Positions 1 through 7,301 are shown, counted from the first letter of the stretch. The stretch is 7,457 nt of DNA from an uncultured Clostridia bacterium (GCA_946186535.1 CAMHNT010000111.1:1-7457); one strand, 5' to 3'. The notes: a model not told the origin generated them from the sequence alone. Translations and numbers: made by a program.

Positions 1-694
1 GCAGTTTTCCCTCATGAAGAACAGTCACGATATCCGCTGCCTGTTTTACAAAATCCATATCGTGTTCGATAACAATAACCGTACATTCTTTCTTTATTTC
101 TTTCAGGATTTCTCCGGTTTTAAAGGTCTCGGGCTTTCCCATACCTGCAGCAGGTTCGTCGAGCATGATTATTTCCGGCTTCTGCACAAGCTGCATGGCA
201 ATTTCCAGCCACTGCTTTTCTCCGTGAGCGAGACTTCCGGCACGAATGTCTGCACGATCTTCAAGCCCTACTTTTTTTAAGGTTTCATAAATATTTTCCA
301 TATCCTCTTCAGAAGGTTTTCTGAAAATGGAATCAAAAATACCCTTATGCCCTCTTAGCGAAAGAATCATATTTTCGGTTACCGTAAGGTTTACAAAAAC
401 AGACGGGACCTGAAATTTTCTTCCGATTCCTTCGGTAACAATTTTGTACTCTTTCATTCCAGTTAAACGAATCTCCTCACGATTTTTAGGATAGAACATA
501 ACCGTTCCTGACGTAGGCTTTGTTTTTGCACAAATAATATCCAGCAGCGTAGTTTTTCCGGCTCCGTTCGGTCCAATGAAAAAATGAATCGTATTTCTTT
601 CAACCGATGTTTTAACTTCCGTCAAAGCATAAAAGCCGTCAAAACAAACCGAAATATTGTTGATTTTCAGCACAACATCTTTTTTGCCGCTCAT
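1..694 (-). CDS. urtD: Urea ABC transporter ATP-binding protein UrtD (partial, 3' end outside window)
   Basis: This is the first of the two ATPases expected for a urea-type (branched-chain amino acid-like) ABC importer. It would hydrolyse ATP on the cytoplasmic face to drive UrtB/UrtC. The frame is open from an ATG at 694 to the left edge, giving 231 residues. Visible motifs are Walker A GPNGAGKTT (41-49), the Q-loop within GRKFQVP (91-97), a signature region SLAHGEKQWLEI (154-165), Walker B IIMLDEP (175-181) and the H-loop EHD (210-212). The degenerate signature (LxHGxKQWLE instead of LSGGQ) and the FDGF start are, from family knowledge, typical of UrtD rather than LivG. The start is fixed by GGAGGTG (703-709) eight bases upstream and by a 4-base ATGA overlap with urtC, which implies translational coupling. 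The family is usually about 245-260 aa, so only a short C-terminal piece is missing. urtE probably follows to the left of the window. The call is firm; the precise substrate is inferred from the urease neighbours. Confidence 0.93.
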   Translation of the reverse strand, partial: MSGKKDVVLKINNISVCFDGFYALTEVKTSVERNTIHFFIGPNGAGKTTLLDIICAKTKPTSGTVMFYPKNREEIRLTGMKEYKIVTEGIGRKFQVPSVFVNLTVTENMILSLRGHKGIFDSIFRKPSEEDMENIYETLKKVGLEDRADIRAGSLAHGEKQWLEIAMQLVQKPEIIMLDEPAAGMGKPETFKTGEILKEIKKECTVIVIEHDMDFVKQAADIVTVLHEGKL

Positions 695-1803
695 TGCGTC
701 TGCACCTCCGCTTTGGTATTTTCGGGAACCTTTCCGCTGATTTTACGAATCCATAAAGGTATCTGATCGCTTATTAAACCAACTATGCCTCCCTTAAAGA
801 AAAGAATAGTTATGCAGAAAACAGCACCTATAATATACTGCCATACCTCTACCATACCGCCTGAGCTCAAATTGTATTCGCAAAGATTGATAATAAATGC
901 TCCTATTACCGCTCCTATAACAGTACCTCTTCCGCCTACTGCAACCCAAATTACCATAGTAATAGAATATGAAATCGTCATCTGCGACGGAGTAATACTG
1001 CCATTAAAATTAACAAAAATCGCCCCAGCAATACCTGCGAAAACAGCAGACAATACATAAATAAATGTTTTATAGCGACTTACGTTATAGCCCGAAAAAT
1101 ACGTTCTGTTTTCGCCGTCACGGATAGCTATGAGAAGCTTTCCGAATTTTCTTCCTACAAGAAATTTTGACAACACATAAATCAGAACAAGTATTATCAA
1201 AGCCACATAGAACAGAAGAAACATATTGTTTTTGTTCTTATCGCCTTTTATGCTTCCGAAAACTGTTTTTATTTCTGTTATACCGACATTTCCGTTCGTA
1301 TAGGTTGACAATGCTATGAAAATAGAATACACTGCCCACGTCAAAGCCTGAGAAATAATTGAAAAATAAACGCCTTTTACACGGGTTTTAAAAATAAAAT
1401 AACCGACAACAAACGCAACAACAGCAGGAACAACTATTACCATAATCAGAGCAACCGGAAAATATTTAAACGGCTGCCACATCAGAGGAAGCTCTTCAAG
1501 ACCGCCTATGTGCATAAAGTCGGTAATCTGACCGTTAGTTTCTTTCAGCTTAAGATACATTGCCATTGCATATCCGCCAAGTGCAAAATACAAACCGTGT
1601 CCAAGGCTGAGAATTCCTGTGTAGCCCCAAATCAGGTCCAGACCTATAGCTACTATAGCAAAAGAGATACATTTTCCGAGGAACAGAACCGTAGATGAAC
1701 CGCTCAGCAATCCTGCATTGAGAAGAATCGGCATCAATGCAAGTATCAGTATAATTCCCGAAAAACAAATATTACTGCCTTGCTTTTTCAATGTTCTTTT
1801 CAT
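691..1803 (-). CDS. urtC: Urea ABC transporter permease UrtC
   Basis: This is a polytopic inner-membrane permease of the LivM/UrtC type, forming the urea channel together with UrtB. At 370 aa it is within the usual UrtC range. It has many hydrophobic segments, the conserved GYTGILSLGHG motif (60-70), a cytoplasmic coupling-loop region around 220-240 (RDGENRTYFSGYN), and the C-terminal stretch MVIWVAVGGRGT (283-294) followed by FFKGGIVGL (335-343). The FSGY and GGRGT blocks are what I recognise as UrtC rather than LivM. The start has a strong ribosome binding site (GGGAGGAG just upstream). It lies 15 bases after urtB and overlaps urtD by four bases, so the three form one translational unit. 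The long polar loop at about 185-194, rich in Lys and Asn, is slightly unusual. No frameshift or missing core motif is seen. Confidence 0.93.
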   Translation of the reverse strand: MKRTLKKQGSNICFSGIILILALMPILLNAGLLSGSSTVLFLGKCISFAIVAIGLDLIWGYTGILSLGHGLYFALGGYAMAMYLKLKETNGQITDFMHIGGLEELPLMWQPFKYFPVALIMVIVVPAVVAFVVGYFIFKTRVKGVYFSIISQALTWAVYSIFIALSTYTNGNVGITEIKTVFGSIKGDKNKNNMFLLFYVALIILVLIYVLSKFLVGRKFGKLLIAIRDGENRTYFSGYNVSRYKTFIYVLSAVFAGIAGAIFVNFNGSITPSQMTISYSITMVIWVAVGGRGTVIGAVIGAFIINLCEYNLSSGGMVEVWQYIIGAVFCITILFFKGGIVGLISDQIPLWIRKISGKVPENTKAEVQTQ

Positions 1804-1818
1804 AAACTCCTCCCTCTC

Positions 1819-2721
1819 TTATTCATCAAGACTTCTGCTCTTAATAACAAACAATCCCTGAGGACGCTTCTGAAGGAAAATTATTACTATTAAAAGCACA
1901 ATGGATTTAGCAATAGTGGATGATGTATAATGCTCAGTAAATATACTTGCCGTACCGATAATTGTGGAGCCGAGAACAGTGCCCAGAAGCTTTCCTACTC
2001 CTCCCAGAACAACAGCCATAAACGAGTTTACTATGTAACTCTGTCCTACCGTCGAATCAATTGAACCCAGCAGAGCAACCGAACATCCGGCAATACCAGC
2101 CAATCCCGAGCCTATTGCAAATGTGATATTGTCAACCTTGCGTGAATTGATTCCCATGCACTGAGCCATCGTTCTGTTCTGCATAACGGCACGCATTTGC
2201 TTGCCGAAATTTGATTTATACATAATAAACCAGACACCCAGAAGACAAAGCGCAACCATAAGAATGATAAACAGACGATTATAGGAAAAAGTACATTTGC
2301 CTATTGTAACGCCTCCGTTTAAAAATGACGGAGCAGTTACGTTTACACCCTGAGAGCCGAATATGCTTCTTGCCGCCTGCTGCAGTATCAGACTTATACC
2401 CCACGTTGCAAGCAGGCTGTCAATTTCTCTTCCGTATAATTTTGAAATAACAAACCTTTCAAGCAGACTTCCCAACAGGAAAGTAGCTCCGAATGCAACA
2501 GGAATAGCCGCAAAATAATATATATCCTGAACGCTTTTCGGGAGGAAGCCGAAAATCTGCTGAACTACATAAGTCATGTATGCACCTATCATAATAAACT
2601 CACCGTGCGCCATATTTATAACACGCATAAGACCAAACGTAATGGAAAGTCCCAGAGATGTGAGCAGTATTATAGAACTTAAACTCAGACTGTTGAAGAG
2701 AGTACTTATGAATTGTTCCAT
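1819..2721 (-). CDS. urtB: Urea ABC transporter permease UrtB
   Basis: This is a LivH/UrtB-family membrane permease, 300 aa, matching the family length. It would pair with UrtC to form the transmembrane pore of the urea importer. Visible features are an N-terminal hydrophobic helix, the conserved NMAHGEFIMIGAY block (36-48), the UrtB-like DSLLATWGISLILQQ block (101-115), the cytoplasmic ATPase-contact loop around FGKQMRAVMQNRTMAQCMGIN (172-192), the segment FMAVVLGGVGKLLGTVLG (234-251) and the terminal RPQGLF (286-291). The ATWG and QQxxRxIFG features favour UrtB over the amino acid permease LivH. The start is supported by AAAGGAG about eight bases upstream. The gene follows a 142-base gap after the urtA remnant, which holds a long inverted repeat that may set the level of urtBCD relative to urtA. 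The gene looks intact. Confidence 0.93.
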   Translation of the reverse strand: MEQFISTLFNSLSLSSIILLTSLGLSITFGLMRVINMAHGEFIMIGAYMTYVVQQIFGFLPKSVQDIYYFAAIPVAFGATFLLGSLLERFVISKLYGREIDSLLATWGISLILQQAARSIFGSQGVNVTAPSFLNGGVTIGKCTFSYNRLFIILMVALCLLGVWFIMYKSNFGKQMRAVMQNRTMAQCMGINSRKVDNITFAIGSGLAGIAGCSVALLGSIDSTVGQSYIVNSFMAVVLGGVGKLLGTVLGSTIIGTASIFTEHYTSSTIAKSIVLLIVIIFLQKRPQGLFVIKSRSLDE

Positions 2722-2764
2722 ACAAACACTCCTTTAAAATCCTCAAACTTCCGGATAATGATTA

Positions 2765-2802
2765 TCGGATATTGTTTGGCTCCTTTGCCGTACAATATCC
2801 GA
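2765..2802 (-). promoter_or_regulatory. Long perfect inverted repeat in the urtA-urtB gap
   Basis: An 11-base perfect inverted repeat (TCGGATATTGT at 2765-2775 and ACAATATCCGA at 2792-2802) can extend inward through a GGC/GCC pairing (2778-2780 with 2787-2789), leaving a 6-base loop. No T-run follows on either strand, so it does not look like a complete intrinsic terminator. From knowledge of other binding-protein transporters, a stem-loop between the binding-protein gene and the permease genes often stabilises the upstream mRNA or partly stops transcription, so that more binding protein than permease is made. That role is inferred here. An alternative is an operator for a dimeric regulator. 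A second short palindrome (GATAAT-G-ATTATC, 2754-2766) sits right beside it. Confidence 0.6.
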
Positions 2803-2863
2803 AACCATTTATCCAAAAAGAAGGGTGGATTAAAAAATATCTAAAATATTGAAGTTATCAGAA

Positions 2864-3155
2864 TTATTCGAGCGGCTGAATACCTGCTGCAACCGCCCAG
2901 TCATACGTCGTAAGATACGGATCCGGAGCAACCGGTGCGTCAGTTGCATAAACCTCATGGATAAGACCGTCCGTTCCTACTTCACCAATTCTTACAGGCT
3001 TGGAAAGGTGATGATTCTCTCCGTCAATAACTACGTTTCCTTCCGGAGCATCAAATGAAATTTCGCCTGTTTCAACAGCTGCAATTACGTCGTCAACCTC
3101 AAAGCTTCCTGCCTTTTCACAAGCTGCTTTCCACAGATAAACTGCGTCATAAGAT
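2864..3155 (-). pseudogene. urtA: 3' remnant of urtA, urea ABC transporter substrate-binding protein
   Basis: Reading the minus strand in the frame ending at the TAA at 2864-2866 gives about 93 residues that look like the C-terminus of UrtA, the extracytoplasmic lipoprotein that captures urea. They run from YDAVYLWKAACEKAG, through FDAPEGNVVIDGENHHLSKP and VRIGEVG, to YLTTYDWAVAAGIQPLE. Known UrtA proteins are roughly 400-430 aa, so about three quarters is missing, including the signal peptide, lipobox and most of the binding cleft. There is no in-frame start codon in the fragment, and its 5' edge is fused to ureG in a different frame, so it is probably not translated. The fragment itself carries no stops or frameshifts, which suggests a recent event or an assembly artefact rather than slow decay. 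It lies directly before urtB, where urtA is expected. The family call is strong from the flanking genes and the YLW and HHL blocks. Confidence 0.85.
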
Positions 3156-3690
3156 TTGTGAAAAGGAACGGTCTTCCGTTTCGCATTCTCTCGGAATCAC
3201 GCTCCATAACCTCAAGACTCGCACCAACGAGAGGTGCAAGATCGGTTTTATTTATAACAAGCAAATCGGAGCGTGTGACGCCCGGACCGCCTTTTCTTGG
3301 TATCTTCTCGCCCTGAGCAACATCTATGACATATATAGAAGCATCAGCAAGGTCGGGAGAAAAGGTTGCTGAAAGATTATCTCCTCCACTTTCGATAAAT
3401 ACAATCTCCGTATCGGGAAAACGTGCGATAAGCTCGTCTACCGCTTCAAGATTCATCGAACAGTCCTCCCGTATAGCGGTATGCGGACAGCCTCCTGTTT
3501 CCACACCGATTATACGTTCTTCGGGCAGACGTGAATTTTTTATGAGGAACTCTGCGTCCTCCTTAGTGTAAATGTCGTTGGTGACAACACATATGCTGTA
3601 CTCGTCACTCATCTGACGTGTGAGACGTTCTATAAGAGCTGTTTTGCCTGATCCTACCGGTCCTCCGACGCCTATCTTCACATAAGACAT
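3085..3690 (-). pseudogene. ureG: Urease accessory GTPase UreG, 3'-truncated and fused out of frame into urtA
   Basis: UreG is the SIMIBI-class GTPase that, with UreF and UreD (UreH), carries nickel into apo-urease. The first ~180 residues are a good UreG: P-loop GPVGSGKT (10-17), the metal-binding CPH (68-70) in VETGGCPHTAIRED, ESGGDNL (100-106), the specificity motif NKTD (147-150), and VGASLEVMERD leading into RPFLFTNL (173-180). Family members then continue with about 20-25 residues of the last strand-helix (K-x-G-x-G-L followed by an amphipathic helix). Here the frame instead reads urtA DNA in the wrong frame for ~21 residues to a TAA at 3085-3087. The total of 201 aa therefore looks normal only by chance. 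The start is supported by AGGAGA about seven bases upstream, 11 bases after ureF. Loss of the C-terminal element probably harms folding, but the GTP- and nickel-binding residues remain, so partial activity cannot be excluded. Confidence 0.88.
3146..3156. other. Junction joining ureG to urtA (probable deletion breakpoint)
   Basis: On the minus strand, UreG coding sequence is recognisable to the FTNL codons (ending at 3151) and UrtA coding sequence is recognisable from the SYD codons (about 3154 to 3146) in another frame. The two overlap within a few bases of the string AATCTTATGAC. The expected UreG codons for Asn-Leu-Lys (AAT CTT AA) and UrtA codons for Ser-Tyr (TCT TAT) would share about five bases (TCTTA), which fits a microhomology-type deletion, though the exact crossover cannot be placed without an intact relative. 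No insertion sequence or direct repeat is seen at the site. Confidence 0.75.
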
Positions 3691-3701
3691 TTTCTCATCT
3701 C

Positions 3702-4367
3702 CTAATTGATGTATATTCTTGTATACAGTTTCTCGTGCTGCATAGAGCGAAAATCAAATCCAAATCCTCCGCAGCCCAAATCCGATATTTCACATTCAAG
3801 TGAAACTCTGATCGTATTCGGTATACTTGAAAGTGCATTATACAATGCTCTCTGACCGTCGAGCTGTCTGAGCGGAATAAGCTTGACTGCATGGTTGACC
3901 GCTGCCGAAAGCAAACTGTAACAGTATGCACCGAGTCCCTCGGAAATATCCTCGCAAGATTCACCTATAAATATCCCTGCCGCTATCGGGTAACAGCCAT
4001 AAGCTTTTCCGTCGGATATATCCTTAGCGTATTGTTCAAGATTTTTGTATTTTTCAAGTGAGGTCACATTTTTTATAAACCGTCTGCAAAGCTTATTTGT
4101 ACCAATTCTTAGCTCATATGCAGATTTAGACGCCGTACACAGTTCGTCCAATGTCAGCCAATTCTCTCCCTGTGCCGCCTTTGCCGCAAAGCCGAGGTCA
4201 TTGTACGGCAATGTGCAAAGCATTGCACTCAGATATTTTTTGAGTGTAAATTCATCACAAAGAATACCTTTCTGAACATATGTCTCAAGTCCGTTGGACA
4301 TTGTGTATGCACCTATCGGAAAAAGAGGATCGAAAGCCTGCAATATCCTGAAGTATCCTTTATCCAT
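3702..4367 (-). CDS. ureF: Urease accessory protein UreF
   Basis: UreF acts in the cytoplasm with UreD and UreG to build the urease activation complex and is thought to gate nickel and carbamylation of the active site. The 221-residue protein matches the family's length (about 220-230). It begins with an F-D-P-L-F-P-I-G-A-Y block (12-21) and SNGLE (24-28), the usual UreF N-terminal signature. It carries AVNHAVKLIPLRQLDGQRAL (156-175) and ends with the conserved SMQHEKLYTRIY (208-219). I chose the ATG at 4367, whose ATGGATAA overlaps the end of ureE by eight bases. An in-frame ATG at 4379 would add only four residues, and a far upstream one at 4484 would give an unrelated extension lying wholly inside ureE. 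No clear Shine-Dalgarno precedes either near start, so translation is probably coupled to ureE. The gene looks intact. Confidence 0.93.
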   Translation of the reverse strand: MDKGYFRILQAFDPLFPIGAYTMSNGLETYVQKGILCDEFTLKKYLSAMLCTLPYNDLGFAAKAAQGENWLTLDELCTASKSAYELRIGTNKLCRRFIKNVTSLEKYKNLEQYAKDISDGKAYGCYPIAAGIFIGESCEDISEGLGAYCYSLLSAAVNHAVKLIPLRQLDGQRALYNALSSIPNTIRVSLECEISDLGCGGFGFDFRSMQHEKLYTRIYIN

Positions 4368-4812
4368 GACTGTGACCATGATGCTGTCCGTGTGCTCTGC
4401 ACTCGATAAATCCCTCAAAGCTGTCAAGCACCTTTTCACACTCAAAGCCAAGTTTTTTAAGATGTTCAAAGGTCGGCTCATCATAGGGGCATTTTACACT
4501 GTCTTCAGAAATCAGAAGAGACAGATGACGATTCCCAAGTTCAAAACATACTCTTCCCATTTCTTTTATATTACTTATCTTAACATTCAGAAGTTCACAC
4601 GGCAAAAGCTTAACCACAACTATTCTGTCTTTATCCTCGAAGATAATATCTCCGCTGCTGAGCTGACTTTCTGATTTTATTCCTATCTCTTCACCGGACG
4701 GCAATTTCTTCCTTATTACATGTTTGTCTCTCTCAAACCAGTCGATTCCGACATACTGAACATTCTTTCCGCAGTCTTCCCCAAGCTTTCCGATAATTCC
4801 CTCGCAAATCAT
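4360..4812 (-). CDS. ureE: Urease nickel metallochaperone UreE
   Basis: UreE is a dimeric cytoplasmic nickel carrier that hands Ni2+ to UreG for insertion in urease. The 150-residue product has the peptide-binding-like N-terminal domain (about 1-75) and the ferredoxin-like metal-binding domain (about 76-140). The invariant GNRHLSL contains His96, at the same position as the nickel-binding His96 of Klebsiella UreE. A short His-rich tail (141-150) carries five histidines, a modest version of the longer tail seen in some species. The start at 4812 has AGAGGTG just upstream and lies 12 bases after ureC. The 3' end overlaps ureF. The His-tail codons are also the place where ureF starts, so the tail is constrained in two frames over the last eight bases. 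The protein looks complete. Confidence 0.93.
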   Translation of the reverse strand: MICEGIIGKLGEDCGKNVQYVGIDWFERDKHVIRKKLPSGEEIGIKSESQLSSGDIIFEDKDRIVVVKLLPCELLNVKISNIKEMGRVCFELGNRHLSLLISEDSVKCPYDEPTFEHLKKLGFECEKVLDSFEGFIECRAHGQHHGHSHG

Positions 4813-4824
4813 AGCAGCACCTCT

Positions 4825-6537
4825 TCAGAACAGGAAATATCTCTGTGCAAGCGGCAGTTCGCCGGCCGGCTCACAGATGATTTTCTCGCCGTCAACAGTC
4901 ACAGTGTATGTTTCAGGGTCGACTTCGATATTTCCGGTTTTGTCGTTGAATCTCATATCGCTTTTCCCTATCTTTCTGCAATTTGATACAGGAAGTATTT
5001 TTCTTTCAAGACCGAGCTTCTCACCTATATTTCCGTCAGCAGCCGCCCTTGAAACAAATGTGGCACAGCATCGTTTCACAGCAAGACCGTCGGCACCAAA
5101 CATCTTAGTATAAACAACTGGCTGCGGCGTAGGTATAGACGCATTGGCGTCACCCATTTTCGATGCACATATAAATCCGCCCTTAACGATCATCTCCGGT
5201 TTCACTCCGAAGAAAGCAGGTTTCCAAAGCACAAGGTCAGCCATCTTTCCAACCTCGACAGAACCGACATAATCCGAAATACCGTGAGTTATTGCAGGAT
5301 TGATTGTATACTTTGAGATATAGCGCTTTATTCTGAAATTATCGTTTCTGTCGCTGTCTTCATGAAGCGGACCTCGCTGATCTTTCATTTTCGAAGCTGT
5401 CTGCCATGTACGTGTGATAACTTCGCCCACACGTCCCATTGCCTGAGAATCACTGCTCATCATACTGAATATTCCCATATCGTGAAACACATCCTCGGCA
5501 GCTATCGTTTCCGGACGAATGCGTGAATCTGCAAAGGCAACATCTTCCGGCACACGGCTGTCAAGATGATGACAAACCATAAGCATATCAAGGTGTTCGT
5601 CTATTGTATTGCGCGTAAAAGGCATTGTCGGGTTAGTAGACGACGGCAGAATATTTTCAAATGCAGCCGCCTTTATTATATCGGGAGCATGACCGCCGCC
5701 TGCACCCTCGGTGTGGTATGTATGGATAACCCGTCCGTCTACTGCATTCAGAGTATCCTCAACAAAACCACCCTCGTTCAGCGTATCGGTGTGAATTGAA
5801 ACCTGAACATCGTAATCATCAGCAACAGTCAATGCCTTCTCAATCACTGCAGGAGTCGAACCCCAGTCCTCATGTATTTTAAGGCCGCACGCTCCTGCCT
5901 GTATCTGTTCGGCAAGCGTTTCATAGTCGGCACTGTTTCCCTTGCCGAGAAAACCCAGATTCATCGGATATTCTTCGGCGGCTTCAATCATTTTTTCAAT
6001 ATTGAACCGCCCCGGAGTACATGTAGTGGCATTCGTACCGTCGGCAGGTCCGGTACCGCCGCCTATCATAGTCGTCACGCCGGAATAGAGTGCCGTTTCA
6101 ATTTGCGTCGGACTAATGAAATGTATGTGTGTATCTATGCCTCCGGCTGTAAGGATAAGACCCTCGCCTGCAATTGCTTCGGTAGACGCACCGAAAATCA
6201 ATTCAGGATTTACTCCGTCCATTATATCGGGATTTCCGGATTTTCCTATTCCGCAGATAATGCCGTCCTTTATGCCGATATCCGCCTTGAAAATTCCCGT
6301 ATAATCAACAACAAGAGCATTTGTAATAATAATGTCGGGACAATAAATATCAAGTACTGTGCAGGATTGTCCCATCCCGTCACGCAAAGACTTTCCTCCA
6401 CCGAATTTCGCTTCATCACCGTATACCGAATAATCCCTTTCAACCTCTGCGATAAGAGAAGTATCTCCCAACCGAACCCTGTCTCCCGTGGTTGGTCCGT
6501 ACATATCGACATATTTTTTTCTGTTGATCTTCTGCAT
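4825..6537 (-). CDS. ureC: Urease alpha (catalytic) subunit UreC
   Basis: UreC is the catalytic subunit that hydrolyses urea to ammonia and carbamate at a dinuclear nickel centre. The 570-aa product matches the family (about 567-573) and starts with the typical K-Y-x-x-x-Y-G-P-T-T-G-D-R. By alignment from memory with Klebsiella UreC (offset +3), the nickel ligands are His137 and His139 (HIHF), the carbamylated Lys220 and His222 (GLKIHEDWG), His249, His275 and Asp363. The flap residues Cys322 and His323 (VCHHLD) are also present. It ends in the usual C-terminal phenylalanine (RYFLF). All active-site residues are intact, so the enzyme should work if it is metallated. The start is three bases after the ureAB stop. 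Its ribosome binding site, AAGGGGGTG, lies within the last codons of ureAB, so the two are tightly coupled. Confidence 0.97.
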   Translation of the reverse strand: MQKINRKKYVDMYGPTTGDRVRLGDTSLIAEVERDYSVYGDEAKFGGGKSLRDGMGQSCTVLDIYCPDIIITNALVVDYTGIFKADIGIKDGIICGIGKSGNPDIMDGVNPELIFGASTEAIAGEGLILTAGGIDTHIHFISPTQIETALYSGVTTMIGGGTGPADGTNATTCTPGRFNIEKMIEAAEEYPMNLGFLGKGNSADYETLAEQIQAGACGLKIHEDWGSTPAVIEKALTVADDYDVQVSIHTDTLNEGGFVEDTLNAVDGRVIHTYHTEGAGGGHAPDIIKAAAFENILPSSTNPTMPFTRNTIDEHLDMLMVCHHLDSRVPEDVAFADSRIRPETIAAEDVFHDMGIFSMMSSDSQAMGRVGEVITRTWQTASKMKDQRGPLHEDSDRNDNFRIKRYISKYTINPAITHGISDYVGSVEVGKMADLVLWKPAFFGVKPEMIVKGGFICASKMGDANASIPTPQPVVYTKMFGADGLAVKRCCATFVSRAAADGNIGEKLGLERKILPVSNCRKIGKSDMRFNDKTGNIEVDPETYTVTVDGEKIICEPAGELPLAQRYFLF

Positions 6538-6540
6538 AAT

Positions 6541-7221
6541 TCACACCCCCTTGAAGCCTGATTTTTTCGCCTTGGAAAAAGCCTTTTCACGAATCTCGGC
6601 GTCATCCAGGAATCCTTGTGCAAGAGCGTTTAGGCCGCCTCCGATCCGATTTCCTCCTATTAAAACGAGTGACACCGTCTTTGTTTCTCCCGGTTCAAAA
6701 CGAACTGCGTTGCCTGACGGAATATCCAATCTGAATCCGTATGCAGCTTTACGGTCAAATTCCAGCTGACTGTTTGCCTCAAAAAAATGAAAATGCGAAC
6801 CCACCTGAATCGGTCTGTCCGCTGTATTCGTAACCTGAATCACAACAGAATTCCTATTTGCGTTTATAATTATGTCTCCGTCTTCAATAAACAGCTCACC
6901 AGGAATAAGCCTGTTGTGCGGAATTATCGGCTCATGCACGGTTACAAGCTTTGTTCCGTCAGCGAAAGTGGCTTCAAACTGAATCTCATTCAGCATTTCC
7001 GGAACACCGTCCATAACATCATCGGCTGTCAGCAGCTCCCGTCCTTTGCTCATAAGCTCCGTCACGGAGTAATTTTCTCTTGCAAGTTCGAGCAGTTCGG
7101 CTGTGATATAAGCCACCGCTTCCGGATAGTTAAGTTTCAGTCCGTTAAGCTTTCTTTCTTTTGCAAGAACACCTGCGCTGTGCAGAAGCAGCTTCTCCTG
7201 TTCTCTTGGAGTCAAGTGCAT
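6541..7221 (-). CDS. ureAB: Fused urease gamma-beta subunit (UreA-UreB)
   Basis: This one polypeptide combines the two small structural subunits of urease, which pack around UreC. Residues 1-100 are the gamma subunit: it starts MHLTPREQEKLLLHSAG, with LNYPEAVAYI (30-39), DDVMDGVPEML (67-77) and a terminal KLVTVHEPI (91-99). Residues from about 101 are the beta subunit: LIPGEL (105-110), RPIQVGSHFHFFEAN (136-150), FRLDIPSGNAVRFEPGE (163-179) and IGGNR (188-192), ending KSGFKGV. A two-domain protein of this kind is known in Helicobacter (there called UreA, about 238 aa), while most bacteria have separate ureA and ureB. The version here lacks the C-terminal extension of the Helicobacter protein. 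No stop, start or ribosome binding site lies between the domains. The start is set by GAGGTGA (7228-7234). This is the first gene of the operon, downstream of a leader hairpin. Confidence 0.95.
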   Translation of the reverse strand: MHLTPREQEKLLLHSAGVLAKERKLNGLKLNYPEAVAYITAELLELARENYSVTELMSKGRELLTADDVMDGVPEMLNEIQFEATFADGTKLVTVHEPIIPHNRLIPGELFIEDGDIIINANRNSVVIQVTNTADRPIQVGSHFHFFEANSQLEFDRKAAYGFRLDIPSGNAVRFEPGETKTVSLVLIGGNRIGGGLNALAQGFLDDAEIREKAFSKAKKSGFKGV

Positions 7222-7236
7222 AAAAATTCACCTCAC

Positions 7237-7282
7237 AAAAAATAAAAGGTACAGACGTACTAAAAACAGTGTCTGCACCTTT
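7237..7282 (-). terminator. Intrinsic-terminator-like hairpin in the ure leader (possible attenuator)
   Basis: On the minus strand AAAGGTGCAGAC (7282-7271) can pair with GTCTGTACCTTT (7256-7245): twelve pairs with one G-U wobble. ACT/AGT pairing (7270-7268 with 7261-7259) can extend the stem past a two-base bulge. The sequence TTTTATTTTTT (7247-7237) follows at once. This has the full form of a Rho-independent terminator. It ends three bases before the GAGGTGA ribosome binding site of ureAB, leaving no room for a promoter after it. It either attenuates urease transcription or ends an upstream gene that lies outside the window with readthrough into ure. Confidence 0.8.
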
Positions 7283-7301
7283 GCATATATCTATATATAT
7301 T

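Noticed and set aside
2765..2802. The urtA-urtB inverted repeat as a full Rho-independent terminator
   Set aside because: Neither strand has a T-run after the stem (TAATCATTATCC on the minus strand, AACCATTTATCC on the plus strand).
3085..3150. A simple sequencing frameshift as the cause of the odd UreG C-terminus
   Set aside because: No frame downstream of FTNL restores a UreG ending. One alternative frame gives a clean UrtA C-terminus, so DNA has been lost or wrongly joined, not shifted by one base.
4368..4484. A longer ureF beginning at an ATG at 4484
   Set aside because: The extra 39 residues lie wholly inside ureE and do not resemble UreF. The family's N-terminal block begins right after the ATG at 4367.
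5872..6561. A 229-residue plus-strand open frame opposite ureC
   Set aside because: It is antisense to the highly conserved urease alpha gene, its composition is rich in Cys, Arg and Ser without any known motif, and there is no matching gene context.
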